64,000 bases of DNA from the NCBI GenBank assembly GCA_019232625.1, contig JAFANP010000006.1, positions 172,401 to 236,400 on the forward strand. Direction: 5' to 3'. The stretch is from Alphaproteobacteria bacterium. Its GTDB lineage: Bacteria; Pseudomonadota; Alphaproteobacteria; Sphingomonadales; Sphingomonadaceae. Positions 17,406 through 26,093 of the stretch are shown one piece after another. The translations under genes and the position numbers were made by a program. The notes beneath the pieces were generated by a model. That model saw only the letters and a list, made by a program, of their open reading frames with translations. It had not been told where the DNA came from and made no database searches. Within the stretch, counting starts at the first letter, position 1; each line of letters starts with the position of its first letter.

Positions 17406-17732
17406 CTAGCCGTCCTCGACCGTCAGCGCTTCCAGCGCGAGCCGCGCCGTCCCCTCCTTGTGCTCCTCGGACGTCAACGCGATGTCGGCGAGGATGTGGC
17501 CGCGCAGCCTGAACTCGGCGGCGTTGAGCCCTCGCACCAGCGCCGCAGCAGCGGCCCCGGCCTCCGCTCCGCCCAGCCGGAAGGCGAGCTCGTGGCGGGC
17601 CCCGGCGAAGGTCACGCTAGCCCAGCTCCGGCTCCTCAGCTCCTCCAGCTGGAAATCGACCCGGAAGCCGGCAACCGCCTGCCGGATGGCCCGCAGCAGG
17701 GCGCCCGAGGCGTCCGGCCTCGCCCGGCTCAT
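17406..17732 (-). CDS. Conserved hypothetical protein, 108 aa
   Basis: A compact alpha/beta protein of 108 residues with no signal or membrane segment. The start at 17732 gives an ATGA 4-nt overlap with the upstream 65-aa gene, a usual coupling arrangement; a longer frame starting at 17762 would overlap that gene more deeply. Convergent with the preceding gene, 2 bp apart. No family recognised. If the LexA-type box upstream is functional, this gene is probably part of that transcript. Confidence 0.6.
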   Translation of the reverse strand: MSRARPDASGALLRAIRQAVAGFRVDFQLEELRSRSWASVTFAGARHELAFRLGGAEAGAAAAALVRGLNAAEFRLRGHILADIALTSEEHKEGTARLALEALTVEDG

Positions 17733-17926
17733 GGCCGCTCCTCGTCGCGGTCGTCCAGCCACGCGCGAAGCCGCTGCTGGATCCGCGGACCGAGCGACCG
17801 CCCGGCCCTCATATCGAAGACGAGCTTCGGATCGTTCACCGCATGCCGGCCCAGCCGGGAGGCCGGTATCCCGGTCCGTCTCAGATATTTGTTGATGCGC
17901 ATGAGCAACTCACCCTCGATCGACAC
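17729..17926 (-). CDS. Small basic protein, possible HTH DNA-binding, 65 aa
   Basis: A 65-residue basic protein. The segment RINKYLRRTGIPASRLGRHA followed by DPKLVFDMRAGRSLGPRIQQRLRAWL resembles a minimal lambda-repressor-type helix-turn-helix. The GTG start at 17926 has AAGGGA at good spacing; an ATG at 17902 is an alternative. It is divergent from the S24 regulator across a 95-bp region with a LexA-type box and overlaps the next gene by 4 nt. Confidence 0.6.
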   Translation of the reverse strand: MSIEGELLMRINKYLRRTGIPASRLGRHAVNDPKLVFDMRAGRSLGPRIQQRLRAWLDDRDEERP

Positions 17927-17949
17927 CGCCTCGTCCCTTCCGAATCACT

Positions 17950-17964
17950 GTTCCACTTATGTTC
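17950..17964. promoter_or_regulatory. LexA-type SOS box, GTTC-N7-GTTC
   Basis: GTTCCACTTATGTTC matches the direct-repeat LexA box known from alphaproteobacteria. It lies in the 95-bp divergent region between the 65-aa gene and the S24 regulator. The same region also has CCTATGATAGG, a short imperfect palindrome near 18004-18014 that could be the operator of the S24 regulator itself. Confidence 0.55.
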
Positions 17965-18021
17965 TCATCTTGCGGACAGTTTCCTATTTGTCTAGGGCGA
18001 TTCCTATGATAGGGAAGGAAT

Positions 18022-18666
18022 ATGGAAACGCCACGAGAGGTGCTGGATCGCCTGATCCACGAGCGGGGGGACGATTATGTCGGCCTCTCGCGCATGCTCG
18101 GCCGCAACGCGGCCTACATTCAGCAATTCATCAAGCGGGGCACGCCCAAGCGCCTGGCTGAGGAGGACCGGCGGCGGCTCGCCCGCTATTTCGGAATCGA
18201 CGAGCGTCTCCTCGGCGCGCCGGCGGCGCCTCCGCCGGAGCTTTCCGAGCTGATCGCGGTGCCGCGGCTCGAGGTCGGCGCGTCGGCCGGCGCGGGGAGC
18301 CTGGATTCGGACGCTCGGCCGCTCGGCCGCATGGCGTTCGATCCGCTCTGGCTGCGCCGCCTCGGGATCGGCGATCCTTCGCGCCTCTCGATGATCCGCG
18401 TCGAGGGCGATTCGATGACGGCGACCCTCTCGGACGGCGACGAGATACTCGTCGACGCGGGCGACGGCGCGGACCGCCTGCGCGACGGCATCTACGTGCT
18501 GCGCATCGAGGAGGCGCTGGTCGTGAAGAGGGTGGCGCTCTCGCCCGAGGGCGGCCGTATCTCGGTGCTCAGCGACAATCCGGCCTATCCGAGCTGGCCG
18601 GGCTGCGACCCCGCGGGCCTAAGCGTCATCGGCCGAGTCGTGTGGATGGGCCGCCAGCTTCGCTGA
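18022..18666 (+). CDS. HTH / S24-family autoproteolytic repressor (LexA/CI-like)
   Basis: A 214-residue regulator. The N-terminal ~65 residues hold a helix-turn-helix-like segment (VGLSRMLGRNAAYIQQFIKRG). The C-terminal ~130 residues are an S24 latent peptidase with nucleophile Ser131 in RVEGDSM and general-base Lys169 in LVVKRV. ASAGAG near residues 87-92 is a plausible self-cleavage region. It is not canonical LexA, because the N-terminal DNA-binding region differs. Such proteins are normally inactivated by RecA filaments. A LexA-type box lies 58 bp upstream. Confidence 0.88.
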   Translation: METPREVLDRLIHERGDDYVGLSRMLGRNAAYIQQFIKRGTPKRLAEEDRRRLARYFGIDERLLGAPAAPPPELSELIAVPRLEVGASAGAGSLDSDARPLGRMAFDPLWLRRLGIGDPSRLSMIRVEGDSMTATLSDGDEILVDAGDGADRLRDGIYVLRIEEALVVKRVALSPEGGRISVLSDNPAYPSWPGCDPAGLSVIGRVVWMGRQLR

Positions 18667-18675
18667 GGCCGGTCC

Positions 18676-18852
18676 TCAGCCGCGCCGGCGGTCGATCAGC
18701 CAGATCAGAAGGGCGAGCAATATCCCCGCCGCGGCGCCGGCCAGGAAGCCCGCGCTCGACTGGCCGACGATCGCCCCGCCGACCGTCCCGGCGATGATGC
18801 TCGCCGCGAGGATGAAGCCCCCCGCCTGGCTGTAGCGACGCCGCCGGTCCAT
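18676..18852 (-). CDS. Small membrane protein, 58 aa
   Basis: A 58-residue protein with a basic N-terminus (MDRRRRYSQAGG) and two hydrophobic segments separated by a Gly-rich turn (TVGGAIVGQSSAGFLAGAAAG), ending in DRRRG. It resembles small glycine-zipper inner-membrane proteins. Start 18852 puts the basic cluster at the membrane boundary. Convergent with the S24 gene (9 bp apart). Function unknown. Confidence 0.6.
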   Translation of the reverse strand: MDRRRRYSQAGGFILAASIIAGTVGGAIVGQSSAGFLAGAAAGILLALLIWLIDRRRG

Positions 18853-18983
18853 GGTCGCGCCTTTGGCAGAGCCGGGCGCGCGGGGCAATCGCGAGGCGCG
18901 TTAACCCTGTCGCTTGGGCAGTTTCGAAACCTCCGCCTGCTAGCTCCGCGGGCACGGGGAAAGCCGATGCGCGGGGAGGGAAT

Positions 18984-19196
18984 TTGCGCCACGACGTCCA
19001 TATTGCGGGCCGGCAGGTGCTGGCCGACGCCGGCGAGCTGATCGAGCGTTTCGGCGAATATGCCGCCTCCGAGGCCGTGCGCCGCGCCGGCGAGAGCCGG
19101 GACGTCGGCAATCTCGTCCATTTCTGCCGCTGGCGGCAGGCGGCGCGAATGATCGCCCTGCTGCGCGACGACGAGGTGACCGGCGCTCTTCACTGA
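18984..19196 (+). CDS. Small conserved protein, 70 aa, unknown function
   Basis: A 70-residue soluble protein (RHDVHIAGRQVLADAGELIE...NLVHFCRWRQAARMIALLRD). The start is TTG at 18984 with GGGGAGGG upstream; no ATG is available in frame. I recall very similar proteins in other sphingomonads but no defined function. It stands alone between a divergent membrane gene and tamA. Confidence 0.65.
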   Translation: MRHDVHIAGRQVLADAGELIERFGEYAASEAVRRAGESRDVGNLVHFCRWRQAARMIALLRDDEVTGALH

Positions 19197-19301
19197 CGGC
19201 GGCGGCCGGGGGACCCTCGCTTCCCGGCACCTTTGCGCGCCGCCGAACGCCCCGGCGCGATTTGGCTGGCGGGGGGAGGCGGCGCCCGCTAGTTTCCGCC
19301 G

Positions 19302-21293
19302 ATGTTCCAAGTCGTTGCGGGGCGGCTTCTCGCGGCATCCTGTTCTGCCGCCGCCCTTCTCTGCTGGCCGGGCGTCGCGCTCGCGCAGCCGGAGCCTTCC
19401 CCGGCGCCGCCCGCGCCGGCGCCCATTCCCGTTCCCGACCTGCCGGATCCCGCCGCGCCGCTCGATCCGATGCCCGACATCGGCGTCGACTGGCCCGATC
19501 TCCAGCAGGAAGCGCCCGAGGCGATCGCCACCGCGCCCCGCGCCGGCCTCGCCGACACGGAGGCGGAGCGGGCCTATGCCGTCCAGATCACCGGCCTCGA
19601 CCCCGAGACGGAGGCGGCGGTGCGGACCCAGTTCGACCAGCTCTCGACGCTCCAGGCCACGCGCAAGGACCCCGCCAACGCCGCCCAGATCGACCGCCGC
19701 GCGCGCGAGGATGCGGATCTGCTCGCCGAGCTTCTGCGCGGCCACGGCCATTACGACGCCACCGTCTACACCCGCGTCGAGGCGGCGCCGGACGGCGGCC
19801 GGGTGACGGTGACCCTCGAGGCGGAGCCGGGACCGCTCTACCGCTTCGCCGAGGTGCGCCTGCCGGGCCTCGACTCGGCCGGGGCGGACGCCGCAGCGCT
19901 GCGCGCCGCCTTCGCGGTCAAGCCCAACGACCCGGTCGACGCCAACCAGGTCCAGGCGGGCGAGGCGGCGCTTAGGGCGGAGCTGGGCCGGCGCGGCTAC
20001 GCCTTCGCCGACGTCGGCGAGCTCGACGTCGCGGTCGACCACGAGACTCGCACCGCCGCACTCACCCTGCCCGTCACCCCCAATGGCGAGCGCCGCTTCG
20101 GGCGCATCCTCGTCGAGGGGAGGCCGCTGTTCAGCGCCGCCCATATCCAGACCATCGCCCGCTTCAGGCCGGGCCAGCGCTACGAGGCGGACAAGGTCGA
20201 CGATCTGCGACGAGCGCTGGTCGCCACCGGGCTCGTCTCCACCGTCGCCGTCCGGGCGGTGCCGACCGGAGATCCGAAGAGCGTCGACATCGCCGTGGCG
20301 CTCGAACCGGCGCCGATGCGCACAATCGCCGGCCAGGCGGGCTACGGCACCGGCGAGGGCATCAGGATCGAGGCGAGCTGGCAGCATCGCAACCTCGTCT
20401 CGCCGGAAGGAGCGGTCACCGTCCGCGGCGTCGCCGGCACCCAGGAGCAGCTGCTCGGCGGCACGCTGCGCATGAACAACTTCCGCCGCCGCGACCAGGT
20501 GCTCACCGCCCAGGCCGTCGCCAGTCACGAGAACCGCCCGGGCTACGACGCCCGCTCCTTCAACCTCGCGGCCGGCATCGAGCGGCAGACGAACATCATC
20601 TGGCAGAAGCGCTGGACCTGGTCGCTTGGCGGGGAGCTTATCGCCACCGACGAGCGCGACGTCGATCTCGCCAGCGGCACCACCCGCCGCCGCACCTTCC
20701 TCATCGGCGCGCTGCCCGCCACCCTGTCCTACGACGGCTCGGACGACCTGCTCGATCCCACCCGCGGCTATCGCCTGTCCGCGCGATTCTCGCCGGAGCT
20801 GTCGCTCCACGCCGGCGCCTTCGGCTATTCGCGCGTCCAATTCGACGGCAGCTTCTATCATCCGGTCTCGCCGAAAGTGGTCCTCGCCGGCCGAACCCGG
20901 CTCGCCACCATCGTCGGCGCGAGCCGCGACCAGATCGCGCCTTCGCGGCGCTTCTATGCCGGCGGCGGCGGCTCGGTGCGCGGCTACGGCTACCAGCGGC
21001 TGGGGCCCCGCGACCCGGTGTTCAACGATCCGATCGGCGGCCGCAGCCTCGCCGAGTTCGCGATCGAAGCGCGAGTCCGGCTCGGGAATTGGGGGATCGT
21101 GCCGTTCCTCGACGCGGGCAACATCTACACCTCGCCGCTGCCCCGCCTCGGCACCTTGCGCGCCGGCGCCGGCATCGGCGTGCGCTACCACACACGCTTC
21201 GGGCCGATCCGGGTCGACGTCGGCACGCCGCTCAACCCGCAGGCGGGCGACAGCCGCATCGCCGTCTACGTCTCGCTCGGCCAGGCCTTCTAG
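19302..21293 (+). CDS. tamA: TamA-type outer-membrane assembly factor (Omp85/BamA superfamily)
   Basis: A 663-residue Omp85 protein. Signal peptide ~1-28 ends VALAQ. A Pro-rich spacer is followed by POTRA-like domains (about 110-330) and a C-terminal 16-strand barrel (about 340-663). The lid-loop region SRRFYAGGGGSVRGYGYQ is the Omp85 V-R-G-[YF] motif, and the protein ends in Phe (YVSLGQAF). With TamB it forms the translocation and assembly module that inserts outer-membrane proteins or moves lipids. The stop overlaps the tamB GTG by one base. Confidence 0.92.
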   Translation: MFQVVAGRLLAASCSAAALLCWPGVALAQPEPSPAPPAPAPIPVPDLPDPAAPLDPMPDIGVDWPDLQQEAPEAIATAPRAGLADTEAERAYAVQITGLDPETEAAVRTQFDQLSTLQATRKDPANAAQIDRRAREDADLLAELLRGHGHYDATVYTRVEAAPDGGRVTVTLEAEPGPLYRFAEVRLPGLDSAGADAAALRAAFAVKPNDPVDANQVQAGEAALRAELGRRGYAFADVGELDVAVDHETRTAALTLPVTPNGERRFGRILVEGRPLFSAAHIQTIARFRPGQRYEADKVDDLRRALVATGLVSTVAVRAVPTGDPKSVDIAVALEPAPMRTIAGQAGYGTGEGIRIEASWQHRNLVSPEGAVTVRGVAGTQEQLLGGTLRMNNFRRRDQVLTAQAVASHENRPGYDARSFNLAAGIERQTNIIWQKRWTWSLGGELIATDERDVDLASGTTRRRTFLIGALPATLSYDGSDDLLDPTRGYRLSARFSPELSLHAGAFGYSRVQFDGSFYHPVSPKVVLAGRTRLATIVGASRDQIAPSRRFYAGGGGSVRGYGYQRLGPRDPVFNDPIGGRSLAEFAIEARVRLGNWGIVPFLDAGNIYTSPLPRLGTLRAGAGIGVRYHTRFGPIRVDVGTPLNPQAGDSRIAVYVSLGQAF

Positions 21294-24200
21294 TGGCCGA
21301 GCAGGAAGACCCGCTCGAAGAGGCGCCGCCCGGGGCGAGGAGGCGCCGCTTCCGGCTGCTGTCGCGGCTCGCCAAGCTGGTCGTCGGCCTCGCCCTCGGC
21401 CTCAGCCTGCTCCTCGCCGCCGGCGCGGCGCTGCTCGACACCGGGCCCGGCCATCGCTTCCTCGCCGATCGCATCGCCCGCATGGCGCCCCATTCGGGCC
21501 TGCGGATCCGCATCGGCCGGATCGAAGGCTCGATCTGGGGCGGGACCCGGCTTCGCGACGTCCGCTTCTACGACACCAAGGGCCTGTTCGCCGAAAGCGC
21601 CCTCGTCCGGGTGGACTGGCAGCCGCTCGGATGGATCACCAACCGCCTGATCATCCACGATTTCGACGCGGACCTTGCCGCCCTCCACCGCCTCCCCAGG
21701 CTCAACCCCTCCGAAAGGCCCGGGCCGATCCTTCCCGGCTTCGACATCCATGTCGGCCGGCTGAGGATCGGCCAGTTGCGCATCGGCCCCGCCATCGCCG
21801 GCGAGCCTCGCGTCGCGGCCTTGCGGGGGGAGGCGGACATACGCGCCGGCCGCGCCCTGCTGCGCCTGGAGGCGGCGGTGAAGGGCGGCGGCGATCGCCT
21901 CTCGCTCAGCCTCGACGCCGAGCCGGACCGCAATCGCTTCGATCTCGACGCGCGAGTCGCCGCGCCGGCCCGCAGCGTCGTCGGCCGCCTGCTTGGGACG
22001 GACCGCCCGATCGTCCTCGTCATCGCCGGCGACGGGAGCTGGAAGCAGTGGAAGGGCGACGCCCGTCTCGATCTTTCCGGCCGCCGCACCGCCCGGCTGG
22101 CGCTGCGCGCCGACAGCGGCCGCTACAGCGTCTCGGGGCGTGCCGCGCCGGCCCAGTTCTGGACGGGCAAGAAGCAGCGCCTCACCGCCCCGGTCGTCGA
22201 GATCGCCGGGGTCGCGACACTCGCCGATCGCCAGCTCGACGGCCGCCTCTCGCTTCGCTCGCCCTCGCTGAAGCTTGAGGGCGCCGGCCGCGTCGACCTC
22301 GCGCAGAGCCGCTTCCGCACCCTTCGCATCGGTGCCGACCTCCTGCGGCCGTCCGCCCTGTTCCCGAACATGACGGGCCAGAAGGTGCGGCTCACCGCCA
22401 CGCTCGACGGCCCGTTCGCCCGCGCCGCCTTCGCCTATCGGATCTCGTCGCCGCGCATCGCCTTCGACAATACCGGCTTCGAGGACGTGAAGGCGGAAGG
22501 GCGAGGAAGGCTGTCGCGGGCGCCCGTCACCGTGCCGGTGCTGATGACGGCCCGGCGGGTGACCGGCGTGGGCGACGTCGCCGGCGGCATCCTTGCCAAC
22601 CTGCGGGTCCGGGGCGATCTCAAGGTCACCGCCAGGCAACTGACGGGGGAGGGGCTCGACCTCACCTCCGACAAGCTCAAGAGCAAGGTCTCGCTGCTCG
22701 TCGACCTCGCCACCGGCAAGTATAACGTGGTCCTCACCGGCGGCCTCACCCGCTACTTCATCCCCGGGCTCGGAATCGTCGACGTGACGAGCGAGCTCAG
22801 GGTCGTGCCCCATCCCAGCGGCCACGGCACCCTCGTCACCGGCCGCGGCCATGCCTGGGTACGGCGCTTCGACAACCGCTTCCTTGCCGGGCTCGCCGGG
22901 GGCCTTCCCGAGATAGAGACCGACCTCGTCCGGGGGCCGGACCTCATCATCCATTTCGTCAACCTTCGCCTCAAGGGTCCGGCGATCGCGATCCAGGGCA
23001 GCGGCTACCGGCGCAAGGACGGCACCTTCTTCTTCGAGGGCAAGGGCAATCAGGCGACCTACGGTCCCTTCGCGATGACGCTCGACGGCCGGATCGACCG
23101 GCCGAAGCTGGTGATCCGCCTCGCCCGGCCCAACCAGGCGATGGGGCTGAAGGACGTGCTCCTCAACCTCGACCCGACCGCCTCCGGCTTCGCCTATCGC
23201 GCCGCCGGCGGCTCGGCGCTCGGGCCGTTCACCTCCACCGGCAACATCCTCCTGCCGCAGGGCCAGGCGGCGCTGATCCAGATCGCCGCCCTCAACGTCT
23301 CGAACACCCGCGCCTCCGGGACGCTGCGCTCCGACCCCGGCGGCTTCACCGGCGTGCTGAACGTCGCCGGCGGCGGGCTCGACGGCAAGCTGACGTTCGA
23401 TCCGGTGGGGACGGTGCAGCGGGTCCGCATCGACCTAGCCGCCCACGACGCCCGCTTCGCCGGTCCGCCGCCGGTGACGATCCGAAGCGGGCGCCTTGAG
23501 GGCGTCGCACTGCTAGACCCGGCGGGCACCTCCCTGCGCGGCACCCTCAACGCCCGGGGCCTGAGCCGCGGCGCCCTTTCCGTCGCGACCGTCTCCGCTT
23601 CGGGCGAGATGCGCGGGGGCTCCGGGCGCATCTCCGCCCGGATCGCCGGCACGCGCGGCCGAAGCTTCGCGTTCGAGACGGTGACCGACATCGCGCCCGG
23701 GCGGCTTCGGGTGACGGGCCGGGGCACCGTGGATCGAAAGCCTATCCAGCTTACCGAGCCCGCCGTTCTGACCCGCGAGGGAGACGGCTGGCGGCTCTCG
23801 CCCACCGCGCTCGCCTTTGCCGGGGGCAGCGCCCGCGTCTCGGGGCTGTTCGGCGGCGCCACCACCGAGCTCGGCGCCCGGATGGACGCGATGCCGCTTT
23901 CCGTCCTCGACATAGGCTGGCCCGAGCTCGGCCTCGGCGGGAGCGCGTCGGGGACTCTCAACTACCGGTTCGGCGCGGCGGGAGACCCCTCCGGCGACAT
24001 GAACCTGACGGTGCGCGGCCTCACCCGCTCCGGCCTCGTCCTCTCCTCCCGCCCGGTCGACATAGGGGTCGCCGCCCGTCTCGTCGGCCGCAACGCCGGC
24101 ATCCGCGCCGTCGCCGTCAGCGAAGGTCGCACCATCGGCCGCGCCCAGGCCCGGCTGGCGCCGATCGGCACGTCGGGCAATATCGGCGAGCGCCTCGCCG

Positions 24201-25489
24201 CCGCGCCGCTCTTCGCGCAGATACGCTATAACGGCCCGGCCGACACGCTGTGGCGGCTGACCGGGGTGGAATTGCTCGACGTCAGCGGCCCGGTCGCGGT
24301 CGGCGCCGACGCCACGGGCACGCTCAACAACCCGCAGATCCGAGGCTCGCTGCGCACCGACAAGGCGCGGATCGAAAGCGCGGTCACCGGCATGGTGATC
24401 GACAATGTCCGCGCCTCGGGCCGCTTCGGAGGCTCGCAGCTCGTCCTCGACAGCTTTGCAGGCACCACCAAGCGGGGCGGGACGGTCACCGGCTCCGGCC
24501 GCTTCGACCTCGGCGCAGCGGAAGGCTTCGGCATGAACGTGTCGCTCGACGCGCAGGCGGCGCAGCTGCTCGACCGGGACGACATCAAGGCGCAGGTGAC
24601 GGGGCCGATCGCCATCCGCTCGGAGCGGGGTTCGGGCAGCATCTCGGGACGGGTGCGGCTGGTCACCGGGGCTTTCCGGCTCGGCGCCGCCACCGCCGCG
24701 GCCCAGGTCGCCAGGCTCAACGTCCGCGAGGTCAACCTGCCGCCCGACGAGCGGCCCGAGCCCAAACGCCTGACTCCGTGGAAGCTCGACCTTCAGGTCG
24801 ACGCGCCGAACCGGCTGATGGTGACGGGCCTCGGCATCAATTCCGAATGGTCCGCCAATCTGGACATCGCCGGGACCGTCACCGAGCCGAGGATCAAGGG
24901 CCGCGCCGACCTCGTCCGCGGCAGCTACGATTTCGCCGGGCGGCGGTTCGATCTGGAGCGGGGCGTCATCCGCTTCCTCGGCGAATCGCCGGTCAACCCG
25001 GTGCTCGACATCACCGCGGAAGGCGGCGTGCAGGGGCTCAACGCCGTCATCCGGGTCACCGGCCGCGGCATGCGCCCGGAGATCGCCTTCACCTCCACGC
25101 CCGCTTTGCCCCAGGACGAGCTGTTGAGCCGCCTTCTGTTCGGGACGTCGATCACCAATCTCTCGGCCCCCGAGGCGCTTCAGCTCGCCGCGGCGGTCGC
25201 CTCGCTCAACAGCAGCGGCGGCATGCTCGATCCGATCAATGCGGTTCGCGCCGCCACCGGCCTCGATCGGCTTCGTATCGTTCCGGCCGACATCACGACG
25301 GGGCAAGGCACCGCCATTGCCGCCGGCAAGTATCTCGGCCGGCGCGTCTACGTGGAAGTGGTCACCGACGCCCGCGGATACTCGGCGACGACGGTCGAAT
25401 ACCGCATCACACGCTGGCTCGCCTTGTTGTCCAGCATCTCGACGATCGGCCGCGACAGCGTCAACGTCCGGGTGTCCAAGGATTATTGA
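21293..25489 (+). CDS. tamB: TamB-type translocation/assembly protein (AsmA-like, DUF490 C-terminus)
   Basis: A 1398-residue inner-membrane-anchored periplasmic protein. Residues ~25-50 form the single N-terminal transmembrane helix (LVVGLALGLSLLLAAGAALL). The body is a long run of beta-strand repeats forming a lipid-conducting groove. The last ~350 residues are the TamB_C/DUF490 domain that contacts TamA, ending WLALLSSISTIGRDSVNVRVSKDY-type sequence. The GTG start gives a TAGTG overlap with tamA, so the pair is translationally coupled. Confidence 0.92.
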   Translation: MAEQEDPLEEAPPGARRRRFRLLSRLAKLVVGLALGLSLLLAAGAALLDTGPGHRFLADRIARMAPHSGLRIRIGRIEGSIWGGTRLRDVRFYDTKGLFAESALVRVDWQPLGWITNRLIIHDFDADLAALHRLPRLNPSERPGPILPGFDIHVGRLRIGQLRIGPAIAGEPRVAALRGEADIRAGRALLRLEAAVKGGGDRLSLSLDAEPDRNRFDLDARVAAPARSVVGRLLGTDRPIVLVIAGDGSWKQWKGDARLDLSGRRTARLALRADSGRYSVSGRAAPAQFWTGKKQRLTAPVVEIAGVATLADRQLDGRLSLRSPSLKLEGAGRVDLAQSRFRTLRIGADLLRPSALFPNMTGQKVRLTATLDGPFARAAFAYRISSPRIAFDNTGFEDVKAEGRGRLSRAPVTVPVLMTARRVTGVGDVAGGILANLRVRGDLKVTARQLTGEGLDLTSDKLKSKVSLLVDLATGKYNVVLTGGLTRYFIPGLGIVDVTSELRVVPHPSGHGTLVTGRGHAWVRRFDNRFLAGLAGGLPEIETDLVRGPDLIIHFVNLRLKGPAIAIQGSGYRRKDGTFFFEGKGNQATYGPFAMTLDGRIDRPKLVIRLARPNQAMGLKDVLLNLDPTASGFAYRAAGGSALGPFTSTGNILLPQGQAALIQIAALNVSNTRASGTLRSDPGGFTGVLNVAGGGLDGKLTFDPVGTVQRVRIDLAAHDARFAGPPPVTIRSGRLEGVALLDPAGTSLRGTLNARGLSRGALSVATVSASGEMRGGSGRISARIAGTRGRSFAFETVTDIAPGRLRVTGRGTVDRKPIQLTEPAVLTREGDGWRLSPTALAFAGGSARVSGLFGGATTELGARMDAMPLSVLDIGWPELGLGGSASGTLNYRFGAAGDPSGDMNLTVRGLTRSGLVLSSRPVDIGVAARLVGRNAGIRAVAVSEGRTIGRAQARLAPIGTSGNIGERLAAAPLFAQIRYNGPADTLWRLTGVELLDVSGPVAVGADATGTLNNPQIRGSLRTDKARIESAVTGMVIDNVRASGRFGGSQLVLDSFAGTTKRGGTVTGSGRFDLGAAEGFGMNVSLDAQAAQLLDRDDIKAQVTGPIAIRSERGSGSISGRVRLVTGAFRLGAATAAAQVARLNVREVNLPPDERPEPKRLTPWKLDLQVDAPNRLMVTGLGINSEWSANLDIAGTVTEPRIKGRADLVRGSYDFAGRRFDLERGVIRFLGESPVNPVLDITAEGGVQGLNAVIRVTGRGMRPEIAFTSTPALPQDELLSRLLFGTSITNLSAPEALQLAAAVASLNSSGGMLDPINAVRAATGLDRLRIVPADITTGQGTAIAAGKYLGRRVYVEVVTDARGYSATTVEYRITRWLALLSSISTIGRDSVNVRVSKDY

Positions 25490-25561
25490 CCCGGTCAGCA
25501 CTTCGTTAACCCCGCGCGTCTACTCTTCGGCACCGATCGAACGAGAGTTGAAGGGCGGGCG

Positions 25562-25999
25562 ATGGGATCGAAGCCGATCCGGATCGAGGATGCAGGAAGG
25601 CGCGCCGAGCGGCTTGCGCTGGACGAGGCGGCGCGGCTCAGGCCGAACAGCTGGAGCAGCGTCGAGATCCGGATGATCGATCTCTCCGAGTTCGGCTTCC
25701 GCGCCGCCTGCGAGGCGCGCGTCCGCCCGGGCGGAAGCGTCTCGCTGGAGATACCCGGCCTCGGCCCCGTCGAGGCGCAGGTGGAGTGGCAGCGCGAGGG
25801 CGAGTTCGGCGCGCGCTTCTTCCAGTCGATAAACCTAGACGCCTGCGAATGGAGCGTCGGCGAGGGGCAGCAGGCGCTCGCCCAATTGCTGGTGCAGCGG
25901 GCGGCGGCGAAGCGGGCCGGGCGCAGCGCGGTCGATCGCCAGCTCCGCACCCGGATCCTCGCCGCCCTGCCGATGTACAAAGGCGGCGCCTCGCGCTGA
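25562..25999 (+). CDS. PilZ-domain protein
   Basis: A 145-residue cytosolic protein with one PilZ domain (about residues 10-100). Its c-di-GMP signature is RRAER near residue 14 plus MIDLSEFGFRA (D-x-S-x-x-G) near residue 40. PilZ domains bind cyclic di-GMP and alter a partner. A 95-bp gap separates it from the PAS-GGDEF-EAL-PilZ gene, which suggests both act in one signalling unit. The output target is not visible. Confidence 0.85.
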   Translation: MGSKPIRIEDAGRRAERLALDEAARLRPNSWSSVEIRMIDLSEFGFRAACEARVRPGGSVSLEIPGLGPVEAQVEWQREGEFGARFFQSINLDACEWSVGEGQQALAQLLVQRAAAKRAGRSAVDRQLRTRILAALPMYKGGASR

Positions 26000-26093
26000 C
26001 CGCCGTTCGCCGCATTAACCCTCGGTGGAGGGTCAATCTTAACCTGCATCAGGCAAGACTTGGCGCGCTCGCGCGCGTCGCGCGAGGGCTGCC

